NCBI GenBank assembly: GCA_947044405.1
Contig: CAMRHE010000077.1
Coordinates: 4,548,501 to 4,612,500 of the forward strand
Source of the DNA: Leptodactylus fallax
Lineage: Eukaryota > Chordata > Amphibia > Anura > Leptodactylidae
DNA length: 64,000 nt
Reading direction: 5' to 3'
The notes beneath the pieces are model-generated. The model saw only the letters and a list, made by a program, of their open reading frames with translations, was not told the DNA's origin and made no database searches. The position numbers and the translations under genes are program-made. Positions 46,232-57,636 of this stretch are shown here, in pieces; within the stretch, counting starts at the first letter, position 1; the number at the start of each line of letters is the position of its first letter.

Positions 46232-48068
46232 AACTATACAGTCAAACTTTGCCACAAACATTACACTGGATATCCAATCCAAATTCAATACACATCAATG
46301 GCATTAAATAATATGATTCACAAAAATATTTATAAATATTTTAACTTACCAATAATGTGTCTGTATGAGCAGAAGCCAAGTGTCAGCATACCAATGAATT
46401 GACTAATAATGGTCACATTGCACCCTTCAGATTAGGGCAGGAATAAGGAGTAGACACATTAGGTGGATGTCATTTGCAGGAGTCTCAAATTTGTGGATTA
46501 AAACCAAATCTATACAATTGCTTTGCCTCTAAAAATCAGACTGGATTTTTTGTAAAGTCTGATTCTATGCCTATGTTATGTTAAAGTAAGTGTCACACAG
46601 CTGTATACATGTATATTGAGCTTGGAAAGAAGCTGCTGGGGCTTATGGACAATTCCACAGATATCGGTAGAGTGGCCTGCAAGGCCATATACACTTTAGA
46701 TAGTTATCGGCCGAATGCTTCTTTAGCTGAGAACTACTTTGCTTGATATCAGCTGTTAGGGGAGAGCTGGGATATCCCCATACACATTAGATAGATGGCC
46801 ATCTGGCTCCATCAAAATCAGCAGGCTTAGCCAATACACATCTACTAATCATATTTATCTATGTTACAATTTAGCCTATTCAAGGGGTTCTCCAGAAGGC
46901 AAAAGTGATAACATGAAGTGTTCATACAATATGTCATATTGTTTCCGTGTCCTGCTCATGTCCACTCTAATGTGCATAAAGTCTGCTCACTTCCATAGAC
47001 AGCATTTGTCCCTGACTACCTCAGTTCACCTATGTCCTGGGCCAAAAGTAGCACAGTACAGGTATGACTTTCTAGTTGGCTTCATTCTCCATATTAATAT
47101 GAAGAGCATTAGGAAGTATGGGTAACCCATAGCTCTCCTGTACACATAGCTTTCCACTAAATCTGATCTTCAGTAACTTGATCAAACTGTGTGAGCAACA
47201 TATAACATATTAAGCCATGCATACAAATGTAGTCCTGAGCTACTTGATATTTAGATAGTGTTCTGCTGCCTATGGGAAATTTCACATTGATATAGATTAT
47301 AGTGGGGACTTTTCAATTGCTAGCATGCAGTATTCACTGCTGTGATAAATACATAATCTCCCATCTGAAGCCATACTGAACAGAATTTCAATGAGAACAT
47401 CAAGGCAAAACTAGACATACAACCTTGGAAGCATTGTGTGAGGAAGGGGCTATTCATACATTTGGCTGCACATAAAACAGGATATTGTTATAATTATGTC
47501 GCTAGGATGATACCTCGGCTTACTGCCAGGTGTACTTCATGCAAGGCTGAATCTGCAGCACAATGTTATATGAAGCATCACGCTGTAACCTGCAAAAGGT
47601 AAAACCTGCGGGAGGATGCATCTAAATTAACAGAATGTATCAACATTTTCATTTTTATATTAAAAATCTATACTGAAACATGTTCTTTTGTTCTAATCTA
47701 CCTTCATATTGTGAATATATATTCTTTACATGCTTCTGGAGGCAGTCACTTACCCTGAGCTACTTCTATAAATAGCAGATACAGAGATATGGTTTGCAGC
47801 ATAACATGGGATAGTGTTGTGGGCATGCTCTGTGACAAATGCAGAGGTCACTGTACATGGAAGGGGAGGACTTAACTAAATTGAAGATAAATAAATATAT
47901 AAGTTTGGGTGCAGCTTAAGTAATGCGTAATGCTTCATTTCCAAAGCTACTATTTTATCTATACACCTCGGAAATTGGAATGTTTTGTATGACATTTGCT
48001 GAAGTTACTATAGAGAGAGAGAGAGAGAACCTAAGCCAATCTATTAAAAAAAAAGCCCTGCAAAAATA
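46232..48068. other. Long stretch without genes
   Basis: No exon or repeat recognised, apart from a (GA)n run at 48012-48028. Confidence 0.45.
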
Positions 48069-48253
48069 GGCGGCACTCTGTAGAAAGTAGTGAAAATTGT
48101 GGGTTTATTGCCCCATTCAAAAATGCAACGTTTCAGCTAAAGACACCTACACCTTTTTCAAGCTTAAAAAGGGCTCAAATGTGTGTGGAAAAGTTGCATT
48201 TTTGTATGGTGCAATAAACCCACAATTTTCACTACTTTCTACGGTGTCCCGCC
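48069..48253. mobile_element. Foldback element, about 185 bp
   Basis: ggcggcactctgtagaaagt with agtgaaaattgtgggttta faces taaacccacaattttcact with actttctacggtgtcccgcc: about 60-base arms with few mismatches. The centre contains caacgtttcagctaaagac and cctttttcaagctt. Confidence 0.7.
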
Positions 48254-48371
48254 TTCTTTGTTTTTTTGCATACTGGGATTTGCTTGTACCTTGAGGCTGG
48301 CACCCTTCTCTTGTTGATGCTGTCTTTGTTTGGACATCTAGCTATCGACCTATCTAGACAAATGTAAAAAA

Positions 48372-48514
48372 AAATAGGCAGCACTCCAAAGGAGAAGGTG
48401 AAAAAAAAATGGATTTCTCTTTCACATGAGCAACATTTCAGCTCCTATTACAGGAGCCTTTAAATAAATGCATTTTTACCATATTTTTTACCATATTTTT
48501 TGGAGTCCTGCCTA
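48372..48514. mobile_element. Related foldback element
   Basis: aataggcagcactccaaagg faces ttttggagtcctgcctatt; the centre has agcaacatttcagctccta. A relative of 48069-48253, 120 bp away. Confidence 0.6.
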
Positions 48515-48611
48515 TTTTTTTTTTTAAATTTGTCTGAATAAGAGCCTTGATATCTGGCTTCTTTCTGACTTGCACCCTCAAGAGTAGTGCTGCAGCAGAG
48601 TTTTCAGTTGG

Positions 48612-48662
<51 letters not shown>
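48612..48662. repeat. Microsatellite (TATC)n
   Basis: About 12 perfect tetranucleotide units. Confidence 0.97.
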
Positions 48663-51451
48663 GTCTTTTTACCTATGTGATGCCTAACCTTTGATTCAAG
48701 TCTAACACTGCCATATATCTAGACACCGAAGTACGTAGCTGCCCAAATGTAAACCAGACACTCATAGCTGGCAAACCAAACAGGAACCATAATTTGCATC
48801 AGTCTTAAACTATACAGACAAAATATTGATAGACTTTTGCATACATATGTTACATGTACTTTTTCAATTTCCTGTCCAAACAACGAGACTGTGTAGACTA
48901 AACAGGTCAGCCTGTAATGTTCAGCATGTTTTGTTACTATTGTTACATGCACATTAAAGAATGAGACATCGTGTGATTTTCGGGATGTTCTTCTGTTCAT
49001 CATTTATTTCTCAGCTGTATGCAAATTCCAGGCATTCTGGTACACAATTATACAGTAGTTTTCCATGTATCTTGTTCTGTGTGTGTCATTCCATTTTCTA
49101 TTCATTTTAATGGGTTTATTTAAATGATTATCAAATATCTACAAAGAAAGTAATTCTAACAAGGAACAGAAAGTCTTATTCAGACTGCAGGGAGATTGAT
49201 ATAGAGCTGTGAGATGATCTACACAATGATATTTATTTTGTGAGATGGATAATGTCTACTCTGTAAACCTATGCTAGCAGCTAAAGATGAGAAGAACTGC
49301 AAATAGGTACGTCGTCACCAGCAAATCTCATGTAAAAGTCAGTTGTGGAACCTACATATGTATTATACTATTGTTTTGCATTTTAAAGATGACCCCTCAC
49401 TTTGCTTGACCAAGTGTGTCTGTGTTAAACACTTATATTCCCGGAGCATCTTTTCTAAGGGTTGGTTAAAACTACCATTATTTAATGGACATTAAATGAC
49501 AGGTCCAGACGGAGCCCCCCAAGACCTTTCCTACCATTACAACAATAAACATGGAGGCCCTGATTCACATGGGGAAACACCACTTGATTCAGGCGACAAT
49601 TGCCTATCTATGATGGGTTGATGTGCTGGCTTCTGGTGACAGACTCTTCTTAAAGATGTTGAAAAAAATTGTACACTTTTCCAGAAATACTTCTAGTGTC
49701 CATGGGCTATGTATAGTATTGTACAGCATAAATTTCTAGGTAGAATAACCAAGGAACCACAAAACGCAGAGTTCTAAGAAACAATGCTCCAGAACTGTTA
49801 TTTTATGATGAACACAAGTATTTACTGAAACAGACATGTCAGGAGAGGTGACAGGTCCTCTCTTACCACTGAAAATTACTGTAATTCATAGAATTATCTA
49901 CTCATAGCCATACAATGTGTGCTGTCAATATTAAACAAAAGGTGAAGTGGAAACTTTTGTTAGACAGACAGTCTACAACTACCCAAATACCATATTTCTG
50001 GACTATTTGATGCACTTTTGCTTCTCCATTCTTTGCTGTAATCTTCTGTGCCTAATAGTCCAAATGCAGGGAGCTCCTTGAGAGCTTCTGGCAGTACAGT
50101 AAAAGTATCAGATATACATCTCTATCAATATATATATATATTATTTTTTAATTTATAAAATAGTACTGTACACCTAAATTATTATATGCAACTTTTTTTT
50201 GTTCAAGCACACTTCACTTGGCTTAAATAAAAAGGTACCAAAAGCCCTTAGTGAACTCTGGTGCCATTCACCTAGAGAATTGTGATAAATTTGTAAACCA
50301 GCTTGAGACAAAATGATTGAAGAAAGTACACTAGCGAAAAATAATACTCTACAAATTCTTATGACACTTTTCTGAATTTTCTTGTAAGAGTAGCATACAC
50401 TGCTTGAATTGCTGAGTAGGTGCCAATAAAAAGTTCTGATAATACAATTTCATGTTAAGAAAATGTACCGCATCTTCCATGTGCATGTTCTTTTCTGATT
50501 CCCTATAACCAACCCAAATGTTATTCTGTTCACCAAGTGACATGGTGTGTAACATGAAACCAATTCTGTCTTATGTAAAGTAGCTCGCCTGTATATTCCT
50601 ATAGGGAGTAAGGATAAGACCACATATAGAAGCAGCAGAGAGGTATCTTTGAAGAATTTCTTTTGATAGAATGCAATGGCTGTCTGCCATTTAGTGCATA
50701 CATTTACAGTCAGACCAGAATATTCTTTACCAGGGGCTATGTATTGGGATTTGCATTCATTACTTCAGCTGATACATTTGGATACAGAACAAACAAGATA
50801 TTAGAATGATTTTTCTTGAAAAACCTTGGCAGAGGTGAAGCTGCAGGGATATAAATACTAAAGGGCTCCCAGGTGAAAACATTGCAAAAGAGAATTGAAT
50901 ATGTTGCCCATAGCAACACTCAGAAATGATAAAGACATAGTGACTACATTTCTGCAATTAGCATTACTGAAAAGGAATCGGAGCTCACTGGCTACCCTGC
51001 CCCCCACGTCCACAATGAAGTTAGCCCCTGCTTCCTGCTCGGACCATCAACCTCTGGCTCTGAGCCCTTTGTATCCTGTTTGTTTCCAGCCTGTGCTGCA
51101 TAAGTATATTTAAACCAATTTACAACTATCTATACGCACTATGGTGCTCAATAAGTACTACCGTCACATCATGTCCTTATATATAGTACCACAACAAGGT
51201 ATCCATTAGTCCCATGAAACACTTATAGCAAAAAAAAGTGGTAAAGGAACAGAAATGAATTCACAAATATCGTACGAATACAGTATGTGTCTGAACAACA
51301 TGTAATATGTGTCAGAAATTATGCAGATGTATGTACTAACCCATAGTAGTAGAGACCCATTAAACAATGTCTACTGTATGCGTGTTTCTGTAAACAGCCT
51401 TGGTCCAGGAATGGGGCTTAGCTGCTAGACTCAGGAACTATATAAATATAC
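48663..51451. other. Long stretch, one possible inverted-repeat element
   Basis: At about 49382-49866 the ends tttaaagatgacccctcact and gaggtgacaggtcctctctta look like family G-type termini. No gene elsewhere in the stretch. Confidence 0.4.
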
Positions 51452-51452
51452 A

Positions 51453-51497
<45 letters not shown>
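51453..51497. repeat. Microsatellite (TA)n
   Basis: About 22 uninterrupted dinucleotide units, preceded by tataaatatacag. Confidence 0.97.
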
Positions 51498-51499
<2 letters not shown>

Positions 51500-52224
51500 C
51501 TGTAAGCCATATATAAGGCATTACCTTATGGTAAGGCTTTATACACATGGCAGAAGTTGTAGGGATCTCATGTGCTGCCATATGGTACTTCCCTGCAGCA
51601 CTGTATTATGGAGATATTCTTCTCTAGAAGCAATACCTCCATGATATGAAATCTGATGAAGCATGTCCTTTTCTTTCTGTTGCAGGTCATAGGAATCTGA
51701 TACAAAAGTCCTCTCTATGCCTTTGTAAGAAATCAGAGGCATGCAAAGGTCTAGGCTTCATAGACTCCTATCATTGTACGTTTATGGGTCAGTGAAACTC
51801 AGAGGTTGTATGGTGCCGAAATGTTTCACCTCAACTCTCTGGGTATATTTTCTATACATTAGTGTTCTCCCATGAGGCCAATGTTAAATGGTGTCAGGGG
51901 GTCTACAATCATCTATTGGTAAACCTTGCATTGGCTGACCGAACTGGATTAGGCCTGGGATGATGCATTTGGTCTCCATTACAGAACCATACTTACCAAT
52001 TTTGAAATAGTAGAACAGTGACAGACCTACCTCTAAACCAAGTGTGAGTTGGGGTGTAATAAGCCACGTTCCTTTTTCAGCCAGGACATGCTCAGGACTG
52101 TTTCCAAAAAGTAGGGATTGTCCTGGGAAATTCAGGACGTTTAGCAACTATACAACAACAGAGTACACAAACAAGACCCAGAAGAGGTCCAGCTGTCATG
52201 TTTAGGGGACAATCAAAAATGATC
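51498..52224. other. Mostly unassigned DNA
   Basis: About 51975-52150 (ccatacttaccaattttgaa to cctgggaaattcaggacg) resembles a frog repeat with gggattgtcctggg near one end. No gene seen. Confidence 0.4.
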
Positions 52225-52490
52225 CAAGAACAGTGTACGCTATAAGAGCAAAGCTCTCTGAATATTTTTCCAATTCCACCTCCAACATTCTGATTTTTTT
52301 TTTCCAGCTTTCTAGTACATTGAACAGAATATTGAATGGTGCCATTACAAAATACAACTAGTCCCACAAACAATAAGCCATCATGTGATTCCAAAATATG
52401 ATCTCTTGGAATGTGAGGAGATAAAAAAAAAAAAAAAAAAAAAACAGATAAGCAAAAACTAAAATTGGCTCGGTCCTTAAGGAGTTTACC
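52225..52490. repeat. Family P dispersed repeat, copy 3 (partial)
   Basis: ttttttttttccagctttct, gaatattgaatggtgccatt and ccttaaggagtttacc parallel 38.58-38.78 kb, with an A-run of about 22 at 52422-52443. Confidence 0.5.
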
Positions 52491-53744
52491 TGTAGATGAC
52501 GGCCTACAATTCATTCTAAGCGTCACAATAAATTTTTTTTTTTTGTGACAACACTTTTCAGGTTTGTCCACAGATGGCTTGTCCAGATTCTAGCTCGGAC
52601 TGCCTTGTCCACTGCAATGTACTATTAAATATATGCAATATGTTTAAAATATGTTAATAAAAAAAAAAATCAAATGACTAAGAAAATGTATATTTCTTAT
52701 TCTTCAAAGCGAATTCAAAGTGAATGCTAGCATCTATAGCGTCTACAGCCGCACGCTACTCACATTCTTCTGCTGAAATAGCATTGTTCAAAATAACATG
52801 ACACTCTCATTAAAAAGCTGCCAGCGTGTGCAGAAATGAATACATGTCCCTTAACTTATCTCTATTCCTCTATTAACCTTTAGCGTTTTCCCATTTCTTC
52901 TCTCAGCATGGAATCCCCTTATATTGCTATCCCTACCCCCTCACAGACAGGTCTTATCTGTTTTCTGATACTTCCAATATACTTGCTGTAAAACTGGCTG
53001 CAGATCACACTGAGGCTATAGTATTGTTCCCTTTAAACTAAGCACTCTGAAATAATTTTAGGACAGGAGTTATCCATCCCACGCTTAGGATACAATACTG
53101 TAAGGGTGGTTCACACTACCACTGGATGTCCGTTCTGATAGTGTCTGTAAAAAAGGACACCTATCATAACAGACATTAATGGACACTAACTGATGTGAAT
53201 GTGCCCATTTTATTTAAACTGATCCATTAGACAGACATTAATGTTAAAAAATAACTTTTTGTGTCAACAAAAAATAACGTACATGTGACAGATTTGCTGT
53301 AAATGGACACTAACGGTCACTAACAGACAACAGATAAAATCCCTTTGAAATCAACAGATTTATGACAGTTCTTATAATCTTGTAATGGACACTGTCAGCA
53401 CTGTAGTGTCCGCTGCTAGTCGCCAGTGGTAGCCTCCTAAGTCATTAATACTAGATTGGCAAGGGTTTGACAGCCAGCACCCCACCAAGTGAATGGCACT
53501 GTGCCTGCAGTACCTTCCCTGATCACTATGCAGTGTATAGAGCTGTGTAGCTGTGGTGGTGCTGAGATCAGATCCCTCCCCCTCTTCCATTTGCTATTGG
53601 CGATTTATACAAAAGTTTACATGTAATCATTAACATACTGCTGGGCAACCGCTAAACAATCCAAGCCCTGCAGACAGGTATAGCAGACATTGTGCTTGAC
53701 CTCATTAGTAAATTGTGGTTGATCTAGTAATACTGTCTCACGTT
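52491..53744. other. Unassigned non-coding DNA
   Basis: About 53105-53400 repeats tggacactaac / gacattaatg phrases and looks like a frog miniature element (ggttcacactaccac start). No gene. Confidence 0.4.
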
Positions 53745-54175
53745 TAGGCTAGTTGCAGACAACTGTGTATTTTGCTGGCTGCAAACTAGTAATTAGTCTT
53801 CAGTTTTTGCGAAGAGAGTGTCTACAATGTGCCATCAGTGTGTGATCCTAGTTTGCGGATCCACCTAAAAAAAACAAAAAAAACAAACAAACACACACAC
53901 ACAGGAGACATCTAATGATGTCCCTAGCTTGCCCGCAAAAACGGATGGCACACTGAGCACATCAGTGTGCCATCCATAGGGGAGTCCATTCCGCAAAAAC
54001 TGAACAGAATAGGACCTATTCTATATTTCGCGGCGCGGACTCATGGCTCGCACACTGATCAGTGAAAAACATGGTCGTATGTATGTGCCCATAGAAATGA
54101 ATGGGTCAGTGTGCTATCCGCAAAAAACACGAATAGCACACAGATCTCGCCCACAGTCATCTGCAAGGAGCCTTA
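53745..54175. mobile_element. Family F element, copy 2
   Basis: taggctagttgcagacaact to cagtcatctgcaaggagcc. Same block order as 16124-16605, including gtgtgatcctagtttgcgg and tgaatgggtcagtgtgct. A short CA run sits at about 53891. Confidence 0.65.
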
Positions 54176-54447
54176 GACAGCTCAGGACTAGAATAAAAGC
54201 ACCAGGTTTGTCAAAGTGTCTCATTCTGGGCCACACATTTTAGACACTTTTGTCCATCTTTATGCTACCGTTTGGTTGGCTTGCTTTTAATCAATCAGTT
54301 TGTAAAAAAAAAATGTTGTCCAATTTAGCGTAACTTAAGCCATGTTACTCTCTGACATAGCCACATCATCTTCTTGAGTGCATTGCAAAAATAGTCTAAA
54401 GCCTAAAATAAATGTGGAGCATGGCATGTGGACCAGAATACTGGCTA

Positions 54448-54702
54448 AGGCTAAGGTCCCATAGCAAAATGCAACTAAAAAATGCTGCAGGAAAAAAAAA
54501 AAATAATAAAGCAAAAACTGCATTTTTTCCACATTTTTTTCTGTTTTTTTCTGCCCCTGCATTTTTCTTCTGCAGCTAAAATGAACAAGATGCGATTTTC
54601 GAAAAAAAAAAGTCAGCTTTTTTTCCACAATGTCTTGATGGGATGAAATGTTATCTCATTGATTTTGCTGGTACTGTTTTTGTGCAACATGAAGGCCTTG
54701 AC
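54448..54702. mobile_element. Family A-like element, copy 8 (diverged)
   Basis: Begins ggctaaggtcccatagc and ends tgcaacatgaaggccttgac. Internal tctcattgattttgctggta is the reverse of the family block taccagcaaagtgaatgag. Confidence 0.5.
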
Positions 54703-54734
54703 CCAACTGTAGTTTTTATCCAGAAGTATGGACT

Positions 54735-55203
54735 CATTCATTTCTATGGGCCCTAACACACAGACACATTTTTTTGCGGCCGTGTGTCTGTGTCATATGA
54801 AAGGACTGCAAATTATGAAGCATGTGCTATTATTGGTTGCATTTACGCTGAGGACGAGCCCATTAAAATTTAAGGGCAGGATCAAATTGTGGAGAAGCTA
54901 AGGATGCACATTCGAAGCTTCACTGCAATTGTAGATCAGTTAAGTAAAGCAGGAGAAAGAGTCTGGACTATTATGTGACCTATTTCAGAGGGTTGCCACT
55001 AGCAAGTGACATCAGTACTAGCCTTCTGTGTTTCTTTGGATCCACAAACACAGAATACCACGGATGCACTACGGACCATATTTGCGGACACTACAGCACA
55101 GAGGCAGATGCCATACTGAACAACTACAGAATGCAAATGTGGAGGAGTTTATCCACAAATTGCAGACAGTATATTTTATATGGTCGTGTGCCAGAGGCCT
55201 AAG
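54735..55203. mobile_element. Family F-like element, partial
   Basis: catttctatgggccctaaca, gcggccgtgtgtctgtgtc and ggtcgtgtgccagaggccta resemble family F phrases. The left terminus is missing. Confidence 0.4.
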
Positions 55204-55565
55204 TGTGCACCTGAATGCTGATGCATATTGATTAGTAAATCTACTCTGTTTTAACTCTTTTCTTTCCACAGCTCTTTTAAAATTTTAATGGGTTGGATAT
55301 TGACTTACAAAGTAGCTACCTATATGTGACATTAGAGAGACAGGTGTTTGTCTTCTACAGGAGAGCTAGTTTGCAAATAATTTTCCCATGAGCATTGGGG
55401 CCAATTTATCATGCCTTGGACAAAATTGCAGCTTTTAAGACATCTGGTTACCCCTTGCACCTATCAAAGTAGTGGGTGGAGGAGTGTGGGAAACTAGGCG
55501 GGCCAGGGTGGGAATACCTCAGCCCATGGGATTTACTATAAATGATGCTAAAAAAAAAAAAAACT

Positions 55566-55694
55566 GAGTGAAGAAATCAGGCGATACCTTTTAGAGGCTG
55601 AGTATATTTGATAGTAAGCTTTCGAGAGTGCTATCTCTCTTCTTCAGACATAGTGAAATACAAGAGACTGAAAATTCACACTATTTATACACAT
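55566..55694 (-). mobile_element. Penelope-like 3' end, reverse orientation
   Basis: Reverse complement of 27595-27738: gagtgaagaaatcaggcgat is the reverse of atcgcctgatttcttcactc, and tgaaaattcacactattta is the reverse of the tail's tgaattttca region. No coding part. Confidence 0.7.
55612..55655 (-). ncRNA. Hammerhead-ribozyme-like motif, best copy
   Basis: On the minus strand: CTGAAGA (55641-55647 reversed; fits CUGANGA), one A, a perfect 5-bp helix GAGAG/CTCTC with the six-base loop atagca, then GAAA (55620-55623 reversed), then gcttactatc. The TC before AAATA aligns with the UH cleavage step of the related amniote sequence as I recall it. Stem III is weak or missing, so self-cleavage is uncertain. 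Penelope-like elements are known carriers of hammerheads. Confidence 0.48.
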
Positions 55695-55696
55695 AC

Positions 55697-55850
55697 AAGA
55701 CATGGATCAGTTTCTAGTATTACACCATGTCTGAAGAAGCGAGCTAGCACTCTCGAAAGCTTACTATCAAATATACTCAGTTAGCCTCTAAAAGGTATCG
55801 CCTGATTTCTTCACTCTTCCACTATTTTCTATGGCTAACACGGTACAACA
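55697..55850 (+). mobile_element. Penelope-like 3' end, forward orientation
   Basis: From tacaagacatggatcagttt to ctatggctaacacggtaca. It matches 27620-27738 and lies head to head with 55566-55694, forming a palindrome of about 90-base arms around a spacer of about 70 bases. Confidence 0.7.
55728..55770 (+). ncRNA. Hammerhead-ribozyme-like motif, forward copy
   Basis: CTGAAGA (55731-55737), a helix with one mismatch (GCGAG/CTCTC), GAAA (55755-55758), then gcttactatcaaat as in the reverse copy. Confidence 0.45.
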
Positions 55851-55879
55851 TTATACTACTAAAAAAAACCCTGAAACAT

Positions 55880-56211
55880 GCCGGGTCCCCACGTTGCGAA
55901 AGCGTAGCATTTTGGCTGCGGCAGAAATGCCTCGGCAAAAACGCTACATTTTATATTACCTGCATTATTCTGGCTAATCCCATCCACACATTGCTTTTCT
56001 GCTGCAGATTTATTTTCTGCAATTTCAAAAATGCTCACATTTTTGAAAATCGCAGCATGTCATTTATACCTGTGGAAACGCTGGCGTTGTCCATATAGGT
56101 ATAATAGGGACAGAAAGTCTGCAGTGAAAAATGCTGTGGAACAAAAAACGCAATGCGTTTCTGCTGCGGTCTTTTCTGCAGTGCTTTTTGGCTCATTACG
56201 TTGGGCCTAAT
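55880..56211. mobile_element. Family A element, copy 9
   Basis: gccgggtccccacgttgcg to gctcattacgttgggccta, with cccatccacacattgct and the central foldback (ttatacctgtggaaacg / ccatataggtataatag). Confidence 0.65.
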
Positions 56212-56362
56212 GCCAGAAATCTATGGTAGTCCTAGACTGACATAGATTTCATTTCTGCCATTAGTCTCTCTTAATATTTCTAGTGCATCTTGAATCAATG
56301 CACAAAGTGAATGAGATAGGGAAGGCCCACAAAGCACCAGTCTTAATAAATTGGCCCTATTG

Positions 56363-57463
56363 CCTGTAAGACTCCTTACGCCAGCTGGTTCTTCTCAATA
56401 AAAACAGTACCCCCTGGAGCTAGCTAGAACATATAAAATGAAGAAACCTTTTAAGTTATACCTAGCTGTCATATTACCCTGACAACTATCACAGGGAGAG
56501 CGTACATTGTCAGTCCCACAGCATTTGGCACAAGACAACATCATCTGTTTTCACTTTGGATGCAGAATGCGTAAGTCAATAATTGTGTTTTTATGGGTAT
56601 GCAATATTTACTTTATTGAAAATGGTCAACAACCAATTTTTTTTACAGACCGCTGCAGCATTTCCAATAAAAAGAACATTGAACAATATAATAATGCACT
56701 GTACATGAAATTTTTGAGGCTGGAAAACATCTCAATGGGGTTGTTCTGGCAGCAAGCAAATGGATTTCTACAACAAATCTGTTTTGTGTGAATATACCCT
56801 GAATGACAGTAAGAGCAAGTTTATGGAAAGTTTTACTTTTTCCAATTACATAATCTGTTTGATCCATCGTTCTTTACTTGTCACATTCTAGATAACTACA
56901 GAAGCGAAGGGAAGAAAATCACCCGTCTAACCTCTCAGATTCACTTTGCAATGCAAAATTTGTTTTCAAATACAGGATAAATACCCGGCACAAAATCTGC
57001 ACATGTAGTCAGAGTATTGACAAGTGGCAGGTGCACAGAAACAACAACCACTGGGTAGGAAAGTACACTGCAGTATAACACAAAATCCATCCTCTAGAGC
57101 CTCTTATGCAAAGGGATTTTTGTGGTCACTGACACAGATGAGAGCAGTCCTAAACGTCTTACATTAAGCCTTTTAAGTAAGAACTTAGGTGATGTTCCAG
57201 ACATACCTGCATAGCATTGTCCTCACACCAATATTATTATTACAATGTCTGAAGACAGGTGCATGACAACAACTCATGTGACACTAAGGTAACTACAGCT
57301 CTTCTCTTAGGTGTCAGTATAATATTCTTGTCAGGAGAAGCAGGGTATCCTTTTACCTATAAATATATGTTGGCACAACTAGTACTGCCTCCTTGCCTCT
57401 TGCATGTAAACACTCAGGTTTTTGCAGGAAGAAAAAAGAAGACAGAAATAAATAAAAAAGGAT
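56363..57463. other. Unassigned non-coding DNA
   Basis: No gene or repeat recognised. Confidence 0.45.
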
Positions 57464-57636
57464 AACTAAACTTTCTAAGAACTTCTGATTTTCCGGCAGC
57501 GTTTTTATCATTATTACATTTTGTAATATACTTTAATAACAGGTTTTGACTCCTTTCTGTGAAATCCTGAATTTCTTAATTCTCTCCCTTGCTTCTCTAT
57601 TGAGAGCTGTTCCTGCTTCTCACTGTGTATGGTGTA

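Larger units (their letters stand above)
55397..56362. mobile_element. Outer inverted-repeat element of a three-layer nest
   Basis: ggggccaatttatcatgcct at the left faces cagtcttaataaattggccc at the right. Its body is interrupted by the Penelope pair (55566-55850) and by family A copy 9 (55880-56211). Confidence 0.6.

Noticed and set aside
52092..52571. 159-codon minus-strand open frame
   Set aside because: Runs through two A/T homopolymer tracts (poly-K and poly-F) and a family P repeat; not a gene.
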